Shown: in pieces, positions 8,035 to 16,476 of the stretch
Layout of the letters: each line of letters starts with the position of its first letter
Position numbering within the stretch: the first letter of the stretch is position 1
Assembly: GCF_040796495.1 (NCBI RefSeq)
Contig: NZ_JBFNQN010000004.1
Location: 1 to 64,000, forward strand
Source of the DNA: Kineococcus endophyticus
GTDB taxonomy: Bacteria; Actinomycetota; Actinomycetes; Actinomycetales; Kineococcaceae
Direction of reading: 5' to 3'
DNA length: 64,000 bases
Made by a program: the position numbers and the translations under genes
Notes under the pieces: model-generated
Databases searched by the model: none
What the model saw: the letters and a program-made list of their open reading frames with translations, nothing else
What the model was told of the DNA's origin: nothing

Positions 8035-9593
8035 TGACGCGTCCGCCGGTGGGGAGCGCGCTCCTGGACCAGGTGCGCGCTCTCGAGCGATCCCGCGGGT
8101 ACGACCTGCTGGAGCAGGTGCCCCACGCCACCGACCTCGAGGAGCAGGCCCTCGCGGTCGGGGACCTGGTGACGGCCGCCCGCGCGACCCTCGTCCGCGC
8201 CGACGTCGCGTGCTCGGCGGGGGCGCTGGACCAGGCGAGCACGATCGTGACCGCGGCGCTGCGCGTCGCCGAGGAGTCCGGCGACGGTGAGCTCCTCGCG
8301 CGCACCCACTACATCCGCTCCCTCATGCACCTGCAGGCCGGTGACCTCGCCGAGGCGCGCTGGCACGGTGTGCGGTCCCTGGAGGAGCTGCCTCCGGACG
8401 CCCCCGCCTGGCTGCGGGCCGAGCACCTGCTGGGCCTGAGCGTCGTCCTGGACCGCTCCACCGACTCCTACGAGAACGTCATCGCCGAGGTCCTGGCCAT
8501 CGCGGCGACCGAGGACGACCACTGGCTCGAGCTCTTCGCCCTCAACAACGCCGCGTGGGACCACGTGGACCGCGGGTTCGTCGACGAGGCCGTGCGGCTG
8601 GCCGGCCGGATGCGGCGGGTGTCCCTCCAGAACGGCCTGCGGTTGCGCAGCGCCGACCTGGACACGATCGCCACGATCGAGATGCGCGCCGGGCGGCTCG
8701 AGGACGCCTGGGACACCATCAGCCACGCGTTCCTGCCGGGAACCCCCGACGTCGGCGCCGACCACGAGCCCATCGTCCGGCTCACGGCGTTCCGCATCCT
8801 CATCGGCCTCGGCCGCCCCCAGGAGGCGCTCGAACAGCTCCACCTCGCCCGCACCGTCGGGACCGAGCGGCACCTGCCGGGCGTCCTCGCCGACGTGGAG
8901 GAGGCGGACGCGACCTACCGTGCGGCGCAGGGGGACTGGGAGGGGGCCTACCGCGCCCACGTGCGCTTCCACGACGAGCACGTGCGGTTGCAGGGTCGGC
9001 AGGACGCGGCCCGTGCGATGCTCGCGCAGGCCCAGTTCGACGCCGTCACGGCCCGCCGCGACCGCGACCGGTTCCGGACGCTCGCGTTCACCGACTCCCT
9101 CACCGGCCTGCCCAACCGCCGCGCCGTGGAGGACCACGTCCGCGAGGTGCTGGAGGGTCCCGGGCCGGTGGCGGTCGCCATCGTCGACCTCGACCACTTC
9201 AAGCGCATCAACGACGAACGTTCCCACGACGCCGGCGACGCCGTCCTGCGCGACCTGGGCCACCTGCTCACCGAGTACGTCGTCGGTTCCCCCGGGAAGT
9301 TCGTCGCGCGCCTGGGCGGGGAGGAGTTCGTCGTCGTCTGGGACGGCTGGGCCGCCGGATCCGTCGTGGCGTCGGCCGAGACGTTGCGCGGTCTCGTCGC
9401 CGCGCACGACTGGTACGGCTGCACCACGGGTCTGCCCGTGACCGTCAGCATCGGTTTCGCGAGCACCGAGGAGTCGTGCTCGACCTGGTCGGACCTCATG
9501 GCGCGCGCCGACGAGCGGCTCTACGACGCCAAGCGCGGCGGCCGCAACCGCGTCGTGGGGCCGGCGGGCCTGCTGCAGGGCCAGGGCGCCTGA
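8034..9593 (+). CDS. TPR-like sensor with C-terminal GGDEF diguanylate cyclase
   Basis: 519 residues. The first 340 or so are antiparallel helix pairs with the spacing of TPR repeats (for example ARATLVRADVACSAGALDQA and LARTHYIRSLMHLQAGDLAEA). The C-terminal 170 are a GGDEF domain with DSLTGLPNRRA, VDLDHFKRIND and an intact active site GGEEF at 428-432, so c-di-GMP synthesis is expected. No RxxD inhibitory site lies five residues upstream, so product inhibition through the I-site is not predicted. There is no membrane segment, so it is cytoplasmic. No Shine-Dalgarno precedes the ATG, which overlaps the TTCTAGA site; GTG 8049 is an alternative start. Confidence 0.87.
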   Translation: MTRPPVGSALLDQVRALERSRGYDLLEQVPHATDLEEQALAVGDLVTAARATLVRADVACSAGALDQASTIVTAALRVAEESGDGELLARTHYIRSLMHLQAGDLAEARWHGVRSLEELPPDAPAWLRAEHLLGLSVVLDRSTDSYENVIAEVLAIAATEDDHWLELFALNNAAWDHVDRGFVDEAVRLAGRMRRVSLQNGLRLRSADLDTIATIEMRAGRLEDAWDTISHAFLPGTPDVGADHEPIVRLTAFRILIGLGRPQEALEQLHLARTVGTERHLPGVLADVEEADATYRAAQGDWEGAYRAHVRFHDEHVRLQGRQDAARAMLAQAQFDAVTARRDRDRFRTLAFTDSLTGLPNRRAVEDHVREVLEGPGPVAVAIVDLDHFKRINDERSHDAGDAVLRDLGHLLTEYVVGSPGKFVARLGGEEFVVVWDGWAAGSVVASAETLRGLVAAHDWYGCTTGLPVTVSIGFASTEESCSTWSDLMARADERLYDAKRGGRNRVVGPAGLLQGQGA

Positions 9594-9599
9594 GGTCGG

Positions 9600-10118
9600 T
9601 CAGTCGGCCAACCGGAACGCCAGTTCGGTGTCCCACAGGTCCATCCGCGGTTCCTCCGCCGGGTCGGTGAGGTAGTGATCCACCCGGCACCCCCACACCT
9701 CGCCCTCGGGGGAGGGACGGACGTCGAACCGCAGGCCCTGGGCCTGCGTCCAGGCCAGCAGGTCCGCGGTGGCCCCGACGAGGGTGTCCGGGTGGCCGCG
9801 GTGGACGACCGTGACGTAGCGCCCGGCGGGCAGGACGTCCCGGTGCACGTCGTCGACGCGGGCGGCCAGGTCGAGCGCGTCCTCGGGGACGGGGACCCCC
9901 GCCACGACGACCATCTCGTGCGCCATGTCGATGACCTCGTAGCGCAGGAGCACGGGCCCCGTCGGGACCACGTCGTGCGCGAGGACGACGTCGACGAGGC
10001 CGGAGATGCGGTCGGCCACCAGGTGCATCGACGTCATGGTGACGGTTCGTCGGGAGCCGAGGTAGGGGACGGCGGGACGGTCCTCGACCGTCGGGTCGTG
10101 GCGCAGGGTCGTGTGCAT
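9600..10118 (-). CDS. GyrI-like effector-binding domain protein
   Basis: 172 residues if started at ATG 10118; ATG 10151 would add 11. The sequence has the GyrI/AraC-effector (SOUL/BmrR C-domain) layout: PAVPYLGSRRTVTM, a long amphipathic helix, DVLPAGRYVTVVHRGHPDTL, and a C-terminal DHYLTDPAEEPRMDLWDTELAFRL strand pair. The conserved acidic residue of the binding pocket (DPAEEP) is present. There is no HTH, so it is a stand-alone small-molecule binder, as often found for GyrI-like proteins. It converges on the GGDEF gene, leaving only 6 bp between the stops. Confidence 0.72.
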   Translation of the reverse strand: MHTTLRHDPTVEDRPAVPYLGSRRTVTMTSMHLVADRISGLVDVVLAHDVVPTGPVLLRYEVIDMAHEMVVVAGVPVPEDALDLAARVDDVHRDVLPAGRYVTVVHRGHPDTLVGATADLLAWTQAQGLRFDVRPSPEGEVWGCRVDHYLTDPAEEPRMDLWDTELAFRLAD

Positions 10119-10199
10119 GCCGGGTGGACCGTCCGGACCCGGGGAACTCATCGGTCTGGCACGGTTTCCCCGGGACCGGTCGGCGGGCAGTGTGGGGGG

Positions 10200-10544
10200 A
10201 TGGAGCCGCTCAGCGCCGAGGAGGCCCTGGACGCCGTGCAGGCGGTGCTGCGCGCACGGGGCGTCGTTCGTGGGGAGCCGTGGCGCAACGACATCACCGC
10301 CACCGACGACGGCGCCTGGACGGTGCGGACGTGGACCGGCGCCGACACCCCGGGGCCACCCGACCACGTGCACCGCGTGTCCCCAGCGCCTGGAGGTGCG
10401 GCCCCGCGTGTCGAGCGGGTGTTCCCGGTGCGGGCGCCGCGCCGGGCGAGGGCGTCGCGGAAGCTCGACCACTCCGCCCCCGGAACCCTCCACGAGCCTC
10501 CGCCGTGGCCGGCGCGGGAGGACCTGCCGCCGCGGTCCGACTGA
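10200..10544 (+). CDS. Hypothetical protein (doubtful)
   Basis: 114 residues from ATG 10200, preceded by GGGGGG. The first 60 residues (LSAEEALDAVQAVLRARG, then WRNDITATDDGAWTVRTW) look like real protein, with a helix followed by strands. The rest is Arg/Pro-rich and resembles non-coding shadow. It is divergent from the GyrI-like gene and ends 10 bp before the MOSC gene's 3' end. I do not recognise a family. Confidence 0.4.
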   Translation: MEPLSAEEALDAVQAVLRARGVVRGEPWRNDITATDDGAWTVRTWTGADTPGPPDHVHRVSPAPGGAAPRVERVFPVRAPRRARASRKLDHSAPGTLHEPPPWPAREDLPPRSD

Positions 10545-10554
10545 GACCGGCCCG

Positions 10555-11205
10555 TCAGCCGCGCTCCAGCCGCTGCTCGACCGCCTCGGCGTCCTCGCGG
10601 GGCAGTTCGGGGACGTCGCGCAGCAACGGCAGCAGCGCGGGTTCGGTCGTGAAGGCGGCGAACGCCGTCGCGACGGTGACGCCGTGCGCGGGCACGTCGA
10701 CGACGCGGACGGGGGAGCCGCCGGTGAGCGTGCCCGGGTTCAGGACCCGCAGGTACGCCCCCGGCACCCGGGCCCGTGTGAAGCGCGGTACCCACTTCTG
10801 CTCGCCGAGCCACACCGCGAACGTCACGCACGGGATCCGCGGGCACGAGACCTGCAGGACGACGTCGCCGACCACCCAGTGTTCGCCGATCACCGCCCCG
10901 GTGACGTCGATCCCCGCGGTCGTCAGGTTCTCGCCGAAGGTGCCGTTCGCCAACGGGCGACCCAGTTCCCGCTCCCAGGCGTCGAGGTCCTCCCGGGCGT
11001 AGGCGTAGACGGCCTGGTCGTCACCGCCGTGGTTGGCGGTGTCGCTGATGTGGTCGCCCACGAGCCCGCTGCCGCCGACCCCCTTGGGGCCCGGTGCCCG
11101 CACCTCCACCGGCCCGTCGACGGGGCGCTTGTCGATGCCGCTCGTGCCCGACTTCGCCGCGATGGCCCGGCGCTCGCCGACGTTGACGCTGAGGATGCTC
11201 GACAC
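10555..11205 (-). CDS. MOSC-domain protein (YiiM-like)
   Basis: 216 residues. It begins with the MOSC beta-barrel (SILSVNVG, then DKRPVDGPVEVRAPG) and continues with GDDQAVYAYAREDLDAWERELG and ANGTFGENLTTAG, signature segments of the YiiM/YuaD branch. The conserved Cys is in VSCPRIPC, the residue that in MOSC proteins carries persulfide or contacts molybdenum cofactor. YiiM-type proteins reduce or detoxify N-hydroxylated bases; that role is only inferred. It follows the two-helix membrane protein gene by 9 bp on the same strand. Confidence 0.8.
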   Translation of the reverse strand: MSSILSVNVGERRAIAAKSGTSGIDKRPVDGPVEVRAPGPKGVGGSGLVGDHISDTANHGGDDQAVYAYAREDLDAWERELGRPLANGTFGENLTTAGIDVTGAVIGEHWVVGDVVLQVSCPRIPCVTFAVWLGEQKWVPRFTRARVPGAYLRVLNPGTLTGGSPVRVVDVPAHGVTVATAFAAFTTEPALLPLLRDVPELPREDAEAVEQRLERG

Positions 11206-11214
11206 CCCGCCACC

Positions 11215-11655
11215 CTAGGAACTCGTCGGGCCACCGGACAGCGGGTTTCCTCCGGGGCCCCGGGTGTCGAGGCCGTCGACCAGGTTCTTCGCGTCCAGCA
11301 GGCTCAGCCGCGGGTCGGCCGTGCGGAGGGCCTTGATGAGTGCGACCCGGTCGTCGCGGGTCCCGATGTCCACTCCCCGGTCCCGGGCGAGGCCCAGGAG
11401 CCGCTCGGCGGGCCACTCCAGAGCGGCGGCGCGGGACACCCTGCGGCGCTGCTCGTCCGCGGTGGAGGGCCCGCGCCGGAGAACTCTCCGCAGTCCACGC
11501 ACGGCGACGCCGAAGGCCGCGACCGCCAGGGCGGCCCGGATCCACTCCCGGTCGTGGCCGTACCCGATGGCCAGGACGACGGTGCTGCCCGTCAGCAGGG
11601 CCCAGCCGGTCACCTCGAGGCGGTGGGCCCAGACGGGGAGGCGGGGGGCGGTCAC
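11215..11655 (-). CDS. Small membrane protein of unknown function
   Basis: 146 residues. Two hydrophobic segments (about 14-32 and 39-55: VTGWALLTGSTVVLAIGYG and AALAVAAFGVAVRGL) are followed by a charged cytoplasmic tail. The tail contains DDRVALIKALRTADPRLSLLDAKNLVDGL, a helical pattern reminiscent of the ribosomal L7/L12 C-terminal fold seen in some actinobacterial membrane proteins. No enzyme motif. It lies between the APH-fold kinase and MOSC genes, all on one strand with 9-12 bp gaps, so probably an operon. Confidence 0.6.
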   Translation of the reverse strand: MTAPRLPVWAHRLEVTGWALLTGSTVVLAIGYGHDREWIRAALAVAAFGVAVRGLRRVLRRGPSTADEQRRRVSRAAALEWPAERLLGLARDRGVDIGTRDDRVALIKALRTADPRLSLLDAKNLVDGLDTRGPGGNPLSGGPTSS

Positions 11656-11667
11656 CGACCGAGGATG

Positions 11668-12657
11668 TCAGCCGGGAACGTCCGCGAGCACCTTCCCCAG
11701 GTTGTGCTCGGCGATCTCCTCCATGACCCCGGCGTCGGGGAAGCCCTGGGCGACGAGCCGGAGCGGACCCTCGACGAGCGACAGGTGCAGGGCCAGCCGG
11801 TAGAGCGCCAGGCGCGCCGGATCGAGGCCTGGGAGCCGCAGTCGCGCGTAGTGCTCGCCGAACCGCAGGTCCAGGAAGGCGTGCTCCCACTCCACGTCCG
11901 CCCACATCAGCCCCTCGAGGTCGACGAGCACCGGGCGTCCCGTCGCGTCGATCAGGACGTGGTCCGGGCCGAGTTCCCCGTGGACGAGGCCGTGGGTGAC
12001 GGGTTCGCGGACGCCCACCGCTGCGACGCGGTCCAGCAGGAGCGCCTCGACCCGGTCGGCTGCGGCCGCCAACCGGGGCTCGTGGGCCGAAGCGGCCGTG
12101 AGGTGCCGGCGCGCCTGGTGGGCGACGACCTCGTGGAACGGGGGTTGCGGCCCGGCGGGGGAGCCGGTGTGCAGGACCTTGCCCCAGCGCGTGGCCGTCG
12201 TCGTGGCCATCCGGCTCAGGTGGCCGTGCAGTTCCGCCAGGGCGGGAACCGCCGCCTCCGCGTCGGACGCCAGGAGGTCCTGCAGGGAACCTCCGGCGAC
12301 GTCCTCGACGACCGCGCAGTCCACCGGGAGCTCCGCACCGCGACGTTCGACGTGCAGGATCCGCGGAACCCGGACGCCGATGCCGGTCAGCAGGTCGTGA
12401 GCTCCCGTCAGGAGTTCGAGCCCGTTGGCCGCCGTGAACGGTTCGACGTCCGCGGCGGGGTCCTCCGACCCGTGCCACCAGTCCTCGTCCTCGTGCCACA
12501 CGTAGAGGACCACCGGCGGACCGCCCGAGGTCGTGACCCGGAAGACGCCCTTCTTCGTCCCGCCCCGCAGCCGGTGCACGTCGTGGACGCGCACCGGCCG
12601 GCCGAGGGCCTCGCGGCACAGTCGTTCGACCGTCCCCGGGTCCAGCGGCCCGGTCAC
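11668..12657 (-). CDS. APH-fold phosphotransferase coupled to the aspartyl-tRNA synthetase
   Basis: 329 residues from GTG 12657, whose GTG overlaps the synthetase TGA in a GTGA tetranucleotide. It is an aminoglycoside phosphotransferase/choline kinase fold: a nucleotide loop LRGGTKKGVFRVTT, VVLYVWHED, the catalytic loop HGLVHGELGPDHVLID and the metal-binding LVDLEGLMWADVEWE. The usual HxD of the catalytic loop reads HGE here (HGELGPDHVL), with Glu in place of Asp. That is seen in part of the family and leaves activity uncertain. Co-translation with an aminoacyl-tRNA synthetase paralogue is unusual and may reflect a shared substrate or resistance role. Confidence 0.75.
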   Translation of the reverse strand: MTGPLDPGTVERLCREALGRPVRVHDVHRLRGGTKKGVFRVTTSGGPPVVLYVWHEDEDWWHGSEDPAADVEPFTAANGLELLTGAHDLLTGIGVRVPRILHVERRGAELPVDCAVVEDVAGGSLQDLLASDAEAAVPALAELHGHLSRMATTTATRWGKVLHTGSPAGPQPPFHEVVAHQARRHLTAASAHEPRLAAAADRVEALLLDRVAAVGVREPVTHGLVHGELGPDHVLIDATGRPVLVDLEGLMWADVEWEHAFLDLRFGEHYARLRLPGLDPARLALYRLALHLSLVEGPLRLVAQGFPDAGVMEEIAEHNLGKVLADVPG

Positions 12658-13946
12658 GGGGTCAGCCGGTGCAGGTCGCGGGGGAACAACGTGCTGCGCC
12701 GGATGTTGTCGAGCCCGGTCAGCCGCGCCACCCACCGTTCGAGCCCCAGGGCGAAACCCCCGTGCGGGGGCATGCCGTGGGAGAACGTGTCGAGGTAGCC
12801 GCGGTAGTCCTCCGGGTCCATCCCCCGTTCCGTCAGCGCGCGGACGTAGGCGGCGTGCTCGTGCAGACGCTGCCCACCCGTCACCAGTTCCAGCCCTCGG
12901 AACAGCAGGTCGAACGAGTTCGTCCACCGCGGGTCGCCCGGTTGGGGGTGGGTGTAGAACGGCCGCTTCGCCGACGGGTAGCCCTCGACAGCGAGGAACT
13001 CGCTGCCGTGCTCCTGCACCGCCCACCGGCTGAGTGCGCGCTCGTGCTCGGGCGCGAGGTCGGGTTCGTCGGGGGAGGCGCCGACGAGGCGGAGCGCCTC
13101 GCTGAAGTGCACGACCGGGACCTCCTCCGGGACGACGGGCAGGTCCAGGCCGGCCGGACTCGTCCCCGTCAGTTCCCCGACCGCGCCGACCATCCCGGCG
13201 AGCACCTCGCGCAGCACGGCCAGCACGTCGCGGTGGTCGTCGATGAAACCGAGTTCCACGTCCAGCGAGGTGTACTGCGCGAGGTGCCGGACGGTGTCGT
13301 GGGGTTCGGCGCGGAACACCGGGCCCGTCTCGTACACCCGCTCGAAGACGCCGACCAGGGCCTGCTTGGAGAACTGCGGCGACTGCGCCAGGAACGCGGG
13401 ACGCCCGAACCAGTCCACTGCGAAGACGCCGGCGCCGGACTCGGTCGCCGTGGCGGTCACCTTCGGCGTGGCGATCTCCGTGAAACCCGCGGCGTCCAGG
13501 GTGCGCCGGAAACCCCGAAGGGACGCCGCCGCCACCTGCCACACCGCGTTCTGCGCCGGGTGCCGCCAGGAGAGGGCGCCGTGGTCGAGCAGCGTGGGCA
13601 GGGACGCGTCCAGTTCGGGACGCCACAGCTCCAGGGGCGACGGGGCCGCCGGTGGGCTGAGGGCGGTGATGACGGGTGCCGTCACCTCCACTCCGCCGGG
13701 GGCCCGCGAGTTCGCCGTCGCGGTGCCCTCCACGCGGACGACCGTCTCCTCCGGCAGCGCTGCGATCTGCCGGCGCGCGGCGCCGTCGGTGACGACGGTC
13801 TGGGACAGCCCCGACCGGTCGCGCAGCACGAGGAACGTGCGGTCCGCGAACGTGCGGCGCCGGTGGACCCAGCCCTCGACCCGCACGGGTCCTCCGGCGT
13901 GGGTGGGGAGAGCGGCGTTCAGAGTTCTCACGGGTCGTCGTGGCAC
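12654..13946 (-). CDS. aspS: Short archaeal-type (non-discriminating-like) aspartyl-tRNA synthetase
   Basis: 430 residues from GTG 13946, chosen because GGAGG lies 5 bases upstream. An N-terminal OB fold (VRVEGWVHRRRTFADRTFLVLRD) binds the anticodon. The class II catalytic core shows motif 2 (FRAEPHDTVRHLAQYTSLDVE) and motif 3 (GGFALGLERWVARLTGLDNIRRSTLFPRD). FDLLFRGLELVTGGQRLHEH is the aspartate-type signature, not the asparagine type. The usual actinobacterial AspRS is about 590 residues with a GAD insert. This is the shorter archaeal/eukaryotic kind, which in bacteria can charge both tRNA-Asp and tRNA-Asn. Either a second synthetase or a biosynthetic or resistance paralogue. Confidence 0.82.
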   Translation of the reverse strand: MPRRPVRTLNAALPTHAGGPVRVEGWVHRRRTFADRTFLVLRDRSGLSQTVVTDGAARRQIAALPEETVVRVEGTATANSRAPGGVEVTAPVITALSPPAAPSPLELWRPELDASLPTLLDHGALSWRHPAQNAVWQVAAASLRGFRRTLDAAGFTEIATPKVTATATESGAGVFAVDWFGRPAFLAQSPQFSKQALVGVFERVYETGPVFRAEPHDTVRHLAQYTSLDVELGFIDDHRDVLAVLREVLAGMVGAVGELTGTSPAGLDLPVVPEEVPVVHFSEALRLVGASPDEPDLAPEHERALSRWAVQEHGSEFLAVEGYPSAKRPFYTHPQPGDPRWTNSFDLLFRGLELVTGGQRLHEHAAYVRALTERGMDPEDYRGYLDTFSHGMPPHGGFALGLERWVARLTGLDNIRRSTLFPRDLHRLTP

Positions 13947-14388
13947 GGGCACCTCCAGGAGTTCCAGCCCCGGGAGGTGTGGGCGATCGGGTTGCTCGCG
14001 GTGCCACCACACCTTCACCGGCCCGGGTCGGGCCGGCCTCGTCGGTCCGGTGACGGGGACCAATCGTGCGGCTCGGAGGTCGTCACGCTCGTCGACGCCG
14101 CGGGGACAACTGTAGGGACACGTCCGGCTGTCCGTCGAGAGCGTTTCGCGGGGCGTCGGTGACGCGCGCAGCCGTCGTGGCCGCCGTGGCGATCGCGCTC
14201 ACCGGGCGGTACGTCACCGACCTCTGGCTGCCGCACCGGCCGAGCACCATCGCCGCCAGCCTCGTCGTGGCCGTCTGCCTCGGTGTCTTCCGCCTCGGCC
14301 GCCCCCGCGTCCGCGAGGAACCACATGCCCGTCGAGACCGTGCCCACGGCGAGTTCCCAGGCGGTCGGGGCGCTGCGACCATCCTCAC
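13947..14388. other. Divergent intergenic region between aspS-like and methyltransferase genes
   Basis: About 440 bp that must hold promoters for both flanking genes. On the plus strand a frame from GTG 14159 encodes roughly 50 hydrophobic residues (two possible helices) but stays open far into the methyltransferase gene, so I do not call it a gene. No tRNA, strong hairpin or repeat was seen. Confidence 0.4.
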
Positions 14389-15138
14389 GTGGAGTCGAGA
14401 CCCTCGGTCGCCCGCCCGTTCTACAGCACCTTCGCCGATCTGTACGACCACGTCGTCACGGACCCCGTCGGCCCGTGGACCGAGGCCGTCGAGGGGGCGC
14501 TCGCGTCGCGTGGCGTGGAGCGGGGAACCCTCCTGGACGCCGGGTGCGGCACGGGACGGCACGCCGCGGCGTTCGCGGCCCTCGGCCACCGCGTCACGCT
14601 CCTCGACGCCTCGGCCGAACTCCTCGCCGTGGCGTCCACCCGCTGTCCGGGCGCCCCGGCCCACCTCGGCGACGTGCGCGATCCCCACCTGCCCGGGTCC
14701 TTCGACGTGCTCACCTGCCGCGGGGTCCTCAACGACCTCCTGGGGGACGCCGACCGCGACGCCGCGGTTCGCTCCTCGGCCAGGCTCCTGCGGCCCGGTG
14801 GGATGCTGGCTCTCGACGTGCGGGACGTCGGCCGCTCCCGGGAGAGGACGGACGACACGCCGCGCAGCACGACCGTCCACCGCGACACGGGCAGCGCCGT
14901 GACGTTCACCCACCGGTCGCGGTGGGAGGACGGACTCCTCGTCGTGGCCGAGGAACACCGCGAACGCAGCCCTGACGGTTCGGTCGACGTGCAGGAGTTC
15001 ACGTTCCGCATGCGCCCGTGGACGGAGCAGGAGGTGCACGAGAGGTTGGGCCGCGCCGGGTTCGCCGACGTCGTCACGGGCCCCGGCGTCGGCGGGCGGT
15101 GGGACCGGCTGTTCGTGACAGCCGTCCGGCGAGCCTGA
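14389..15138 (+). CDS. Class I SAM-dependent methyltransferase
   Basis: 249 residues from GTG 14389. The SAM-binding motif I is LLDAGCGTGRHAA, motif II VTLLDAS, and motif IV DVLTCRGVLNDL. A C-terminal beta strand pair (WTEQEVHERLGRAGF, then WDRLFVTAVRR) completes the Rossmann-like fold. The N terminus (FYSTFADLYDHV) is typical of small-molecule methyltransferases. The substrate cannot be read from sequence. It stands alone, converging on the anti-sigma-like gene. Confidence 0.82.
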   Translation: MESRPSVARPFYSTFADLYDHVVTDPVGPWTEAVEGALASRGVERGTLLDAGCGTGRHAAAFAALGHRVTLLDASAELLAVASTRCPGAPAHLGDVRDPHLPGSFDVLTCRGVLNDLLGDADRDAAVRSSARLLRPGGMLALDVRDVGRSRERTDDTPRSTTVHRDTGSAVTFTHRSRWEDGLLVVAEEHRERSPDGSVDVQEFTFRMRPWTEQEVHERLGRAGFADVVTGPGVGGRWDRLFVTAVRRA

Positions 15139-15170
15139 CCCGTCAGGTGCCACCCACGGCCGCCGGGGCG

Positions 15171-15584
15171 CTACCGCGGCAGGTCGAACCAGATCGTCTT
15201 CCCGCGCGCGTCCGGCCGCACGCCCCAGTCCCCGGCGAGCACGTCGACGATCGCCATGCCCCGTCCGTGCACGGCGGAGGAGTCGGGGTGCCGGACGGCG
15301 GGCAGGGACGCGTTCTGGTCGCCCACTTCGACGTGCACCCGCACCGAGCTGACCGCCACGGCCAGCCGCACCCGGCTGCGGGCGTGCTCCACCGCGTTGG
15401 TCACGAGTTCGCTCACCAGCAGCACCGCGGTGTCGCAGACGGTCTCCGCGACCTGGAACTGCGCGCAGTGGTCCCGCACGAACGCGCGCGCTCGCGCCAC
15501 GGCGCGGCGGTCGCGTTCCAGGTCCACCGAGGGGGGCACCGACGAGGGCACCGACCGGGCGATCACGGCACGATGGTGGACCAT
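15171..15584 (-). CDS. RsbW-like ATP-binding anti-sigma/serine kinase domain protein
   Basis: 137 residues from ATG 15584. It is a stand-alone GHKL ATPase of the actinobacterial RsbW/SpoIIAB type: N box VSELVTNAVEHA, G1 region VHVEVGDQNASLPAV and G2 RGMAIVDVLAGDWGV. In Streptomyces such proteins phosphorylate anti-sigma antagonists or simply modulate regulators. No antagonist (STAS) gene is next to it. The start overlaps the 3' end of the DUF2200 gene by 22 bp, so the two are translated together. Confidence 0.8.
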   Translation of the reverse strand: MVHHRAVIARSVPSSVPPSVDLERDRRAVARARAFVRDHCAQFQVAETVCDTAVLLVSELVTNAVEHARSRVRLAVAVSSVRVHVEVGDQNASLPAVRHPDSSAVHGRGMAIVDVLAGDWGVRPDARGKTIWFDLPR

Positions 15585-15973
15585 CGACCGCCGGCCCGCG
15601 CGGGTGGGGCGGCGTTCGGCGCGCCCCCGCGCAGGATCGACGACGTGCGCTTGCCGCGGGCCACCTCGTCGACGAGCTCGTGCATCCAGCGGATCCGCTG
15701 CAGGAGCGGGTCCTCGATCTCCTCGACGCGGTGGCCGCAGACGACGCCGGTGATGAGCGAGGCGTCCGGGTTCATCCGCGGTGCCCGGGCGGAGAAGGTC
15801 TCCAGGTCGACGCCCTCGGCGGCCGCGCGGCGCAGGCGGTCGGCGTCGTAGCCGGTGAGCCAGGTGATGACCTGGTCGACGTCCCGGGCGTCGCGTCCCT
15901 TGCGCTGCACCTTCGCGACGTGGAGGGGGTGGATGTCGGCGAACGGCACGCCGAAGATCCGCTGTCGCGCCAC
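15563..15973 (-). CDS. DUF2200-family protein
   Basis: 136 residues from GTG 15973, preceded by an excellent AGGAGG ribosome site 9 bases upstream. It opens with RIFGVPFADIHPLHVAKVQRKGR and continues WLTGYD and ITGVVCGHRVEEIEDPLLQRIRWMHELVDEVARGK, the pattern of the compact DUF2200 family (usually about 118 residues). Function unknown in the family. The C-terminal 18 residues beyond the family end overlap the following anti-sigma-like gene by 22 bp. Confidence 0.78.
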   Translation of the reverse strand: MARQRIFGVPFADIHPLHVAKVQRKGRDARDVDQVITWLTGYDADRLRRAAAEGVDLETFSARAPRMNPDASLITGVVCGHRVEEIEDPLLQRIRWMHELVDEVARGKRTSSILRGGAPNAAPPARAGGRWSTIVP

Positions 15974-16090
15974 GGTGTCCTCCCTCCTGTGGACCCTCCG
16001 GTGGGCGTGGAGCCAGTCTGGGCCTCCTCGGCGGGCGGTGACCAGGCCCGGACCGCTCAAGGCGCACCCCGCGACGCTCGATGGGAGGGG

Positions 16091-16459
16091 GTGGATCCCC
16101 TCGCGTCCGCCCCGGACTGCCCGCAGTGCGGTCGCGTCCTGCGCCCGGGGGACGCGTGGTGCTCCCTCTGCTTCGCACCCGCCCCGTCCCGGACGTTCAG
16201 CGGGCCCCTGGCGACGCACCGCTCCGACGACCCCGCGCCGGTGGCGCGGGTGCAGCACCGGACGTCGCGGTGGGCCGGCAGCAGCGTCACCTTCGGTCCC
16301 GTCGGCCGGGTGGTGGTGACCCTGCTGCTGCTGTGCGTCGGTCCGGCCGTGCTGGTGTGGGGCGGGCCGGGGAGCCTGGTGGCCGCGATCCTGTGGATCG
16401 CCGTCGTCCTGCCGTGGGCGCTGCGCGACGTCTGGCGCAAGGTGCGCGTCGGGCGCTGA
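16091..16459 (+). CDS. Zinc-ribbon membrane protein
   Basis: 122 residues if started at GTG 16091. The N terminus carries two CxxC knuckles (CPQCG and CSLC), a small zinc ribbon. After a charged linker come two hydrophobic helices (VVVTLLLLCVGPAVLVWGG and LVAAILWIAVVLPWAL) and a basic tail. GGGAGGGG lies almost against the GTG, so the exact start is uncertain. Unknown function; the arrangement suggests a cytoplasmic zinc-binding head anchored by a hairpin of helices. Confidence 0.6.
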   Translation: MDPLASAPDCPQCGRVLRPGDAWCSLCFAPAPSRTFSGPLATHRSDDPAPVARVQHRTSRWAGSSVTFGPVGRVVVTLLLLCVGPAVLVWGGPGSLVAAILWIAVVLPWALRDVWRKVRVGR

Positions 16460-16476
16460 CGGCCCACGCTGGCGGG

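Noticed and set aside
14159-14310. Possible small two-helix membrane protein
   Set aside because: Hydrophobic for about 50 residues, but the frame runs on without a stop far into the methyltransferase gene and has no ribosome site.
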